Positions 63,882 to 64,000 of a DNA stretch of 64,000 bases are shown here, piece by piece (position 1 is the stretch's first letter; every line of letters begins with the position of its first letter). The DNA comes from Embleya sp045207785 (lineage in GTDB: Bacteria > Actinomycetota > Actinomycetes > Streptomycetales > Streptomycetaceae). The DNA is taken from contig NZ_CP108777.1 in NCBI RefSeq assembly GCF_045207785.1, positions 2,790,001-2,854,000 of the forward strand, given 5' to 3'. The notes beneath the pieces were generated by a model, which was not told where the DNA came from, did no database searches, and worked only from the letters and a program-made list of their open reading frames with translations. A program made the translations under genes and the position numbers.

Positions 63882-63981
63882 CGTCCGCGGGCGGGCCTCG
63901 TTGGGAGGGCAGCCGTTGCGCAGGGCGCCACGTGCCGTGGCCGACCCGGGGTCTCCGGCTTGTGGATCCGAAGGGAGGAAC

Positions 63982-64000
63982 ATGGCGAGATTGAAGGAAG
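63982..64000 (+). CDS. Start of a gene cut by the window edge
   Basis: ATG 63982 preceded by AAGGGAGGAA at ideal spacing; the first codons read MARLKE. Nothing further can be said. Confidence 0.5.

Overview
The window is very GC-rich DNA with long open frames, many GTG and TTG starts and AGGAGG-type ribosome binding sites. Together with an actinobacterial-type integration host factor gene, universal stress proteins and DUF1918/DUF5937-type genes, this points to a Streptomyces-like actinomycete. That placement is an inference from gene content. No rRNA, tRNA or CRISPR array was seen.

Layout. (1) 1-6.4 kb: the 3' part of a giant LysM-like repeat protein that begins before the window. (2) 6.9-30.0 kb: a stress, redox and metal block. 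It holds DUF1918, a CBS-BON protein and a flavodoxin. Next comes a persulfide-detoxification cluster (CstR-like repressor, DUF2892, two rhodaneses, a TauE exporter and a CstB-like metallo-beta-lactamase/rhodanese fusion) with three near-identical GC-rich palindromic operators, and a DUF302 gene on the other side of the divergent promoter. Then come a P2-type cation ATPase, a universal stress protein, a decayed Acg-type nitroreductase, an acsA-pdhA-pdhB-pdhC-acp operon, an AhpD-like protein, a SHOCT/PepSY pair, and a copper P-type ATPase with an N-terminal cupredoxin-like domain and a C-terminal YHS domain. This resembles the dormancy/stress clusters of actinomycetes. (3) 30-48.6 kb: a graveyard of insertion sequences and gene fragments. 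One intact IS (32.2-33.0 kb) sits at the very 3' end of a poly-gamma-glutamate hydrolase gene. Two gene modules carry their own inverted repeats: ArsR-type regulator plus serine hydrolase (37.36-40.19 kb), and an aldo/keto reductase nested in an IS1634-like element that itself splits an ISL3-type transposase (44.9-48.5 kb). Barstar-like, GNAT, RibD-C and GlcG/HbpS genes lie among them. (4) 48.7-58.4 kb: secreted and regulatory genes: a lipoprotein plus I36-type inhibitor pair, IHF, a PEBP-SRPBCC fusion divergent from a GntR regulator, a membrane Ser/Thr kinase and an integrase remnant. (5) 58.6-64 kb: a DUF4240 protein, a helicase that lacks the expected motif V-VI block, an HTH protein with its own operator-like sequence, a frameshifted abortive-infection-type gene and hypotheticals.

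Working together: the cst-like genes plausibly form a repressor-controlled sulfane-sulfur circuit; AcsA, E1, E2 and a carrier protein are translationally coupled and would feed acetyl- or acyl-CoA; CopA and the neighbouring SHOCT/PepSY genes suggest metal handling at the envelope.

A caution: several genes (rhodanese, PepSY lipoprotein, DUF1540, Abi-type gene, IS1634 transposase) are each broken by what looks like the loss of one G or C in a short homopolymer. This is either real decay or consensus error, and raw reads should decide. All family names come from reading the translations; no database search was run.
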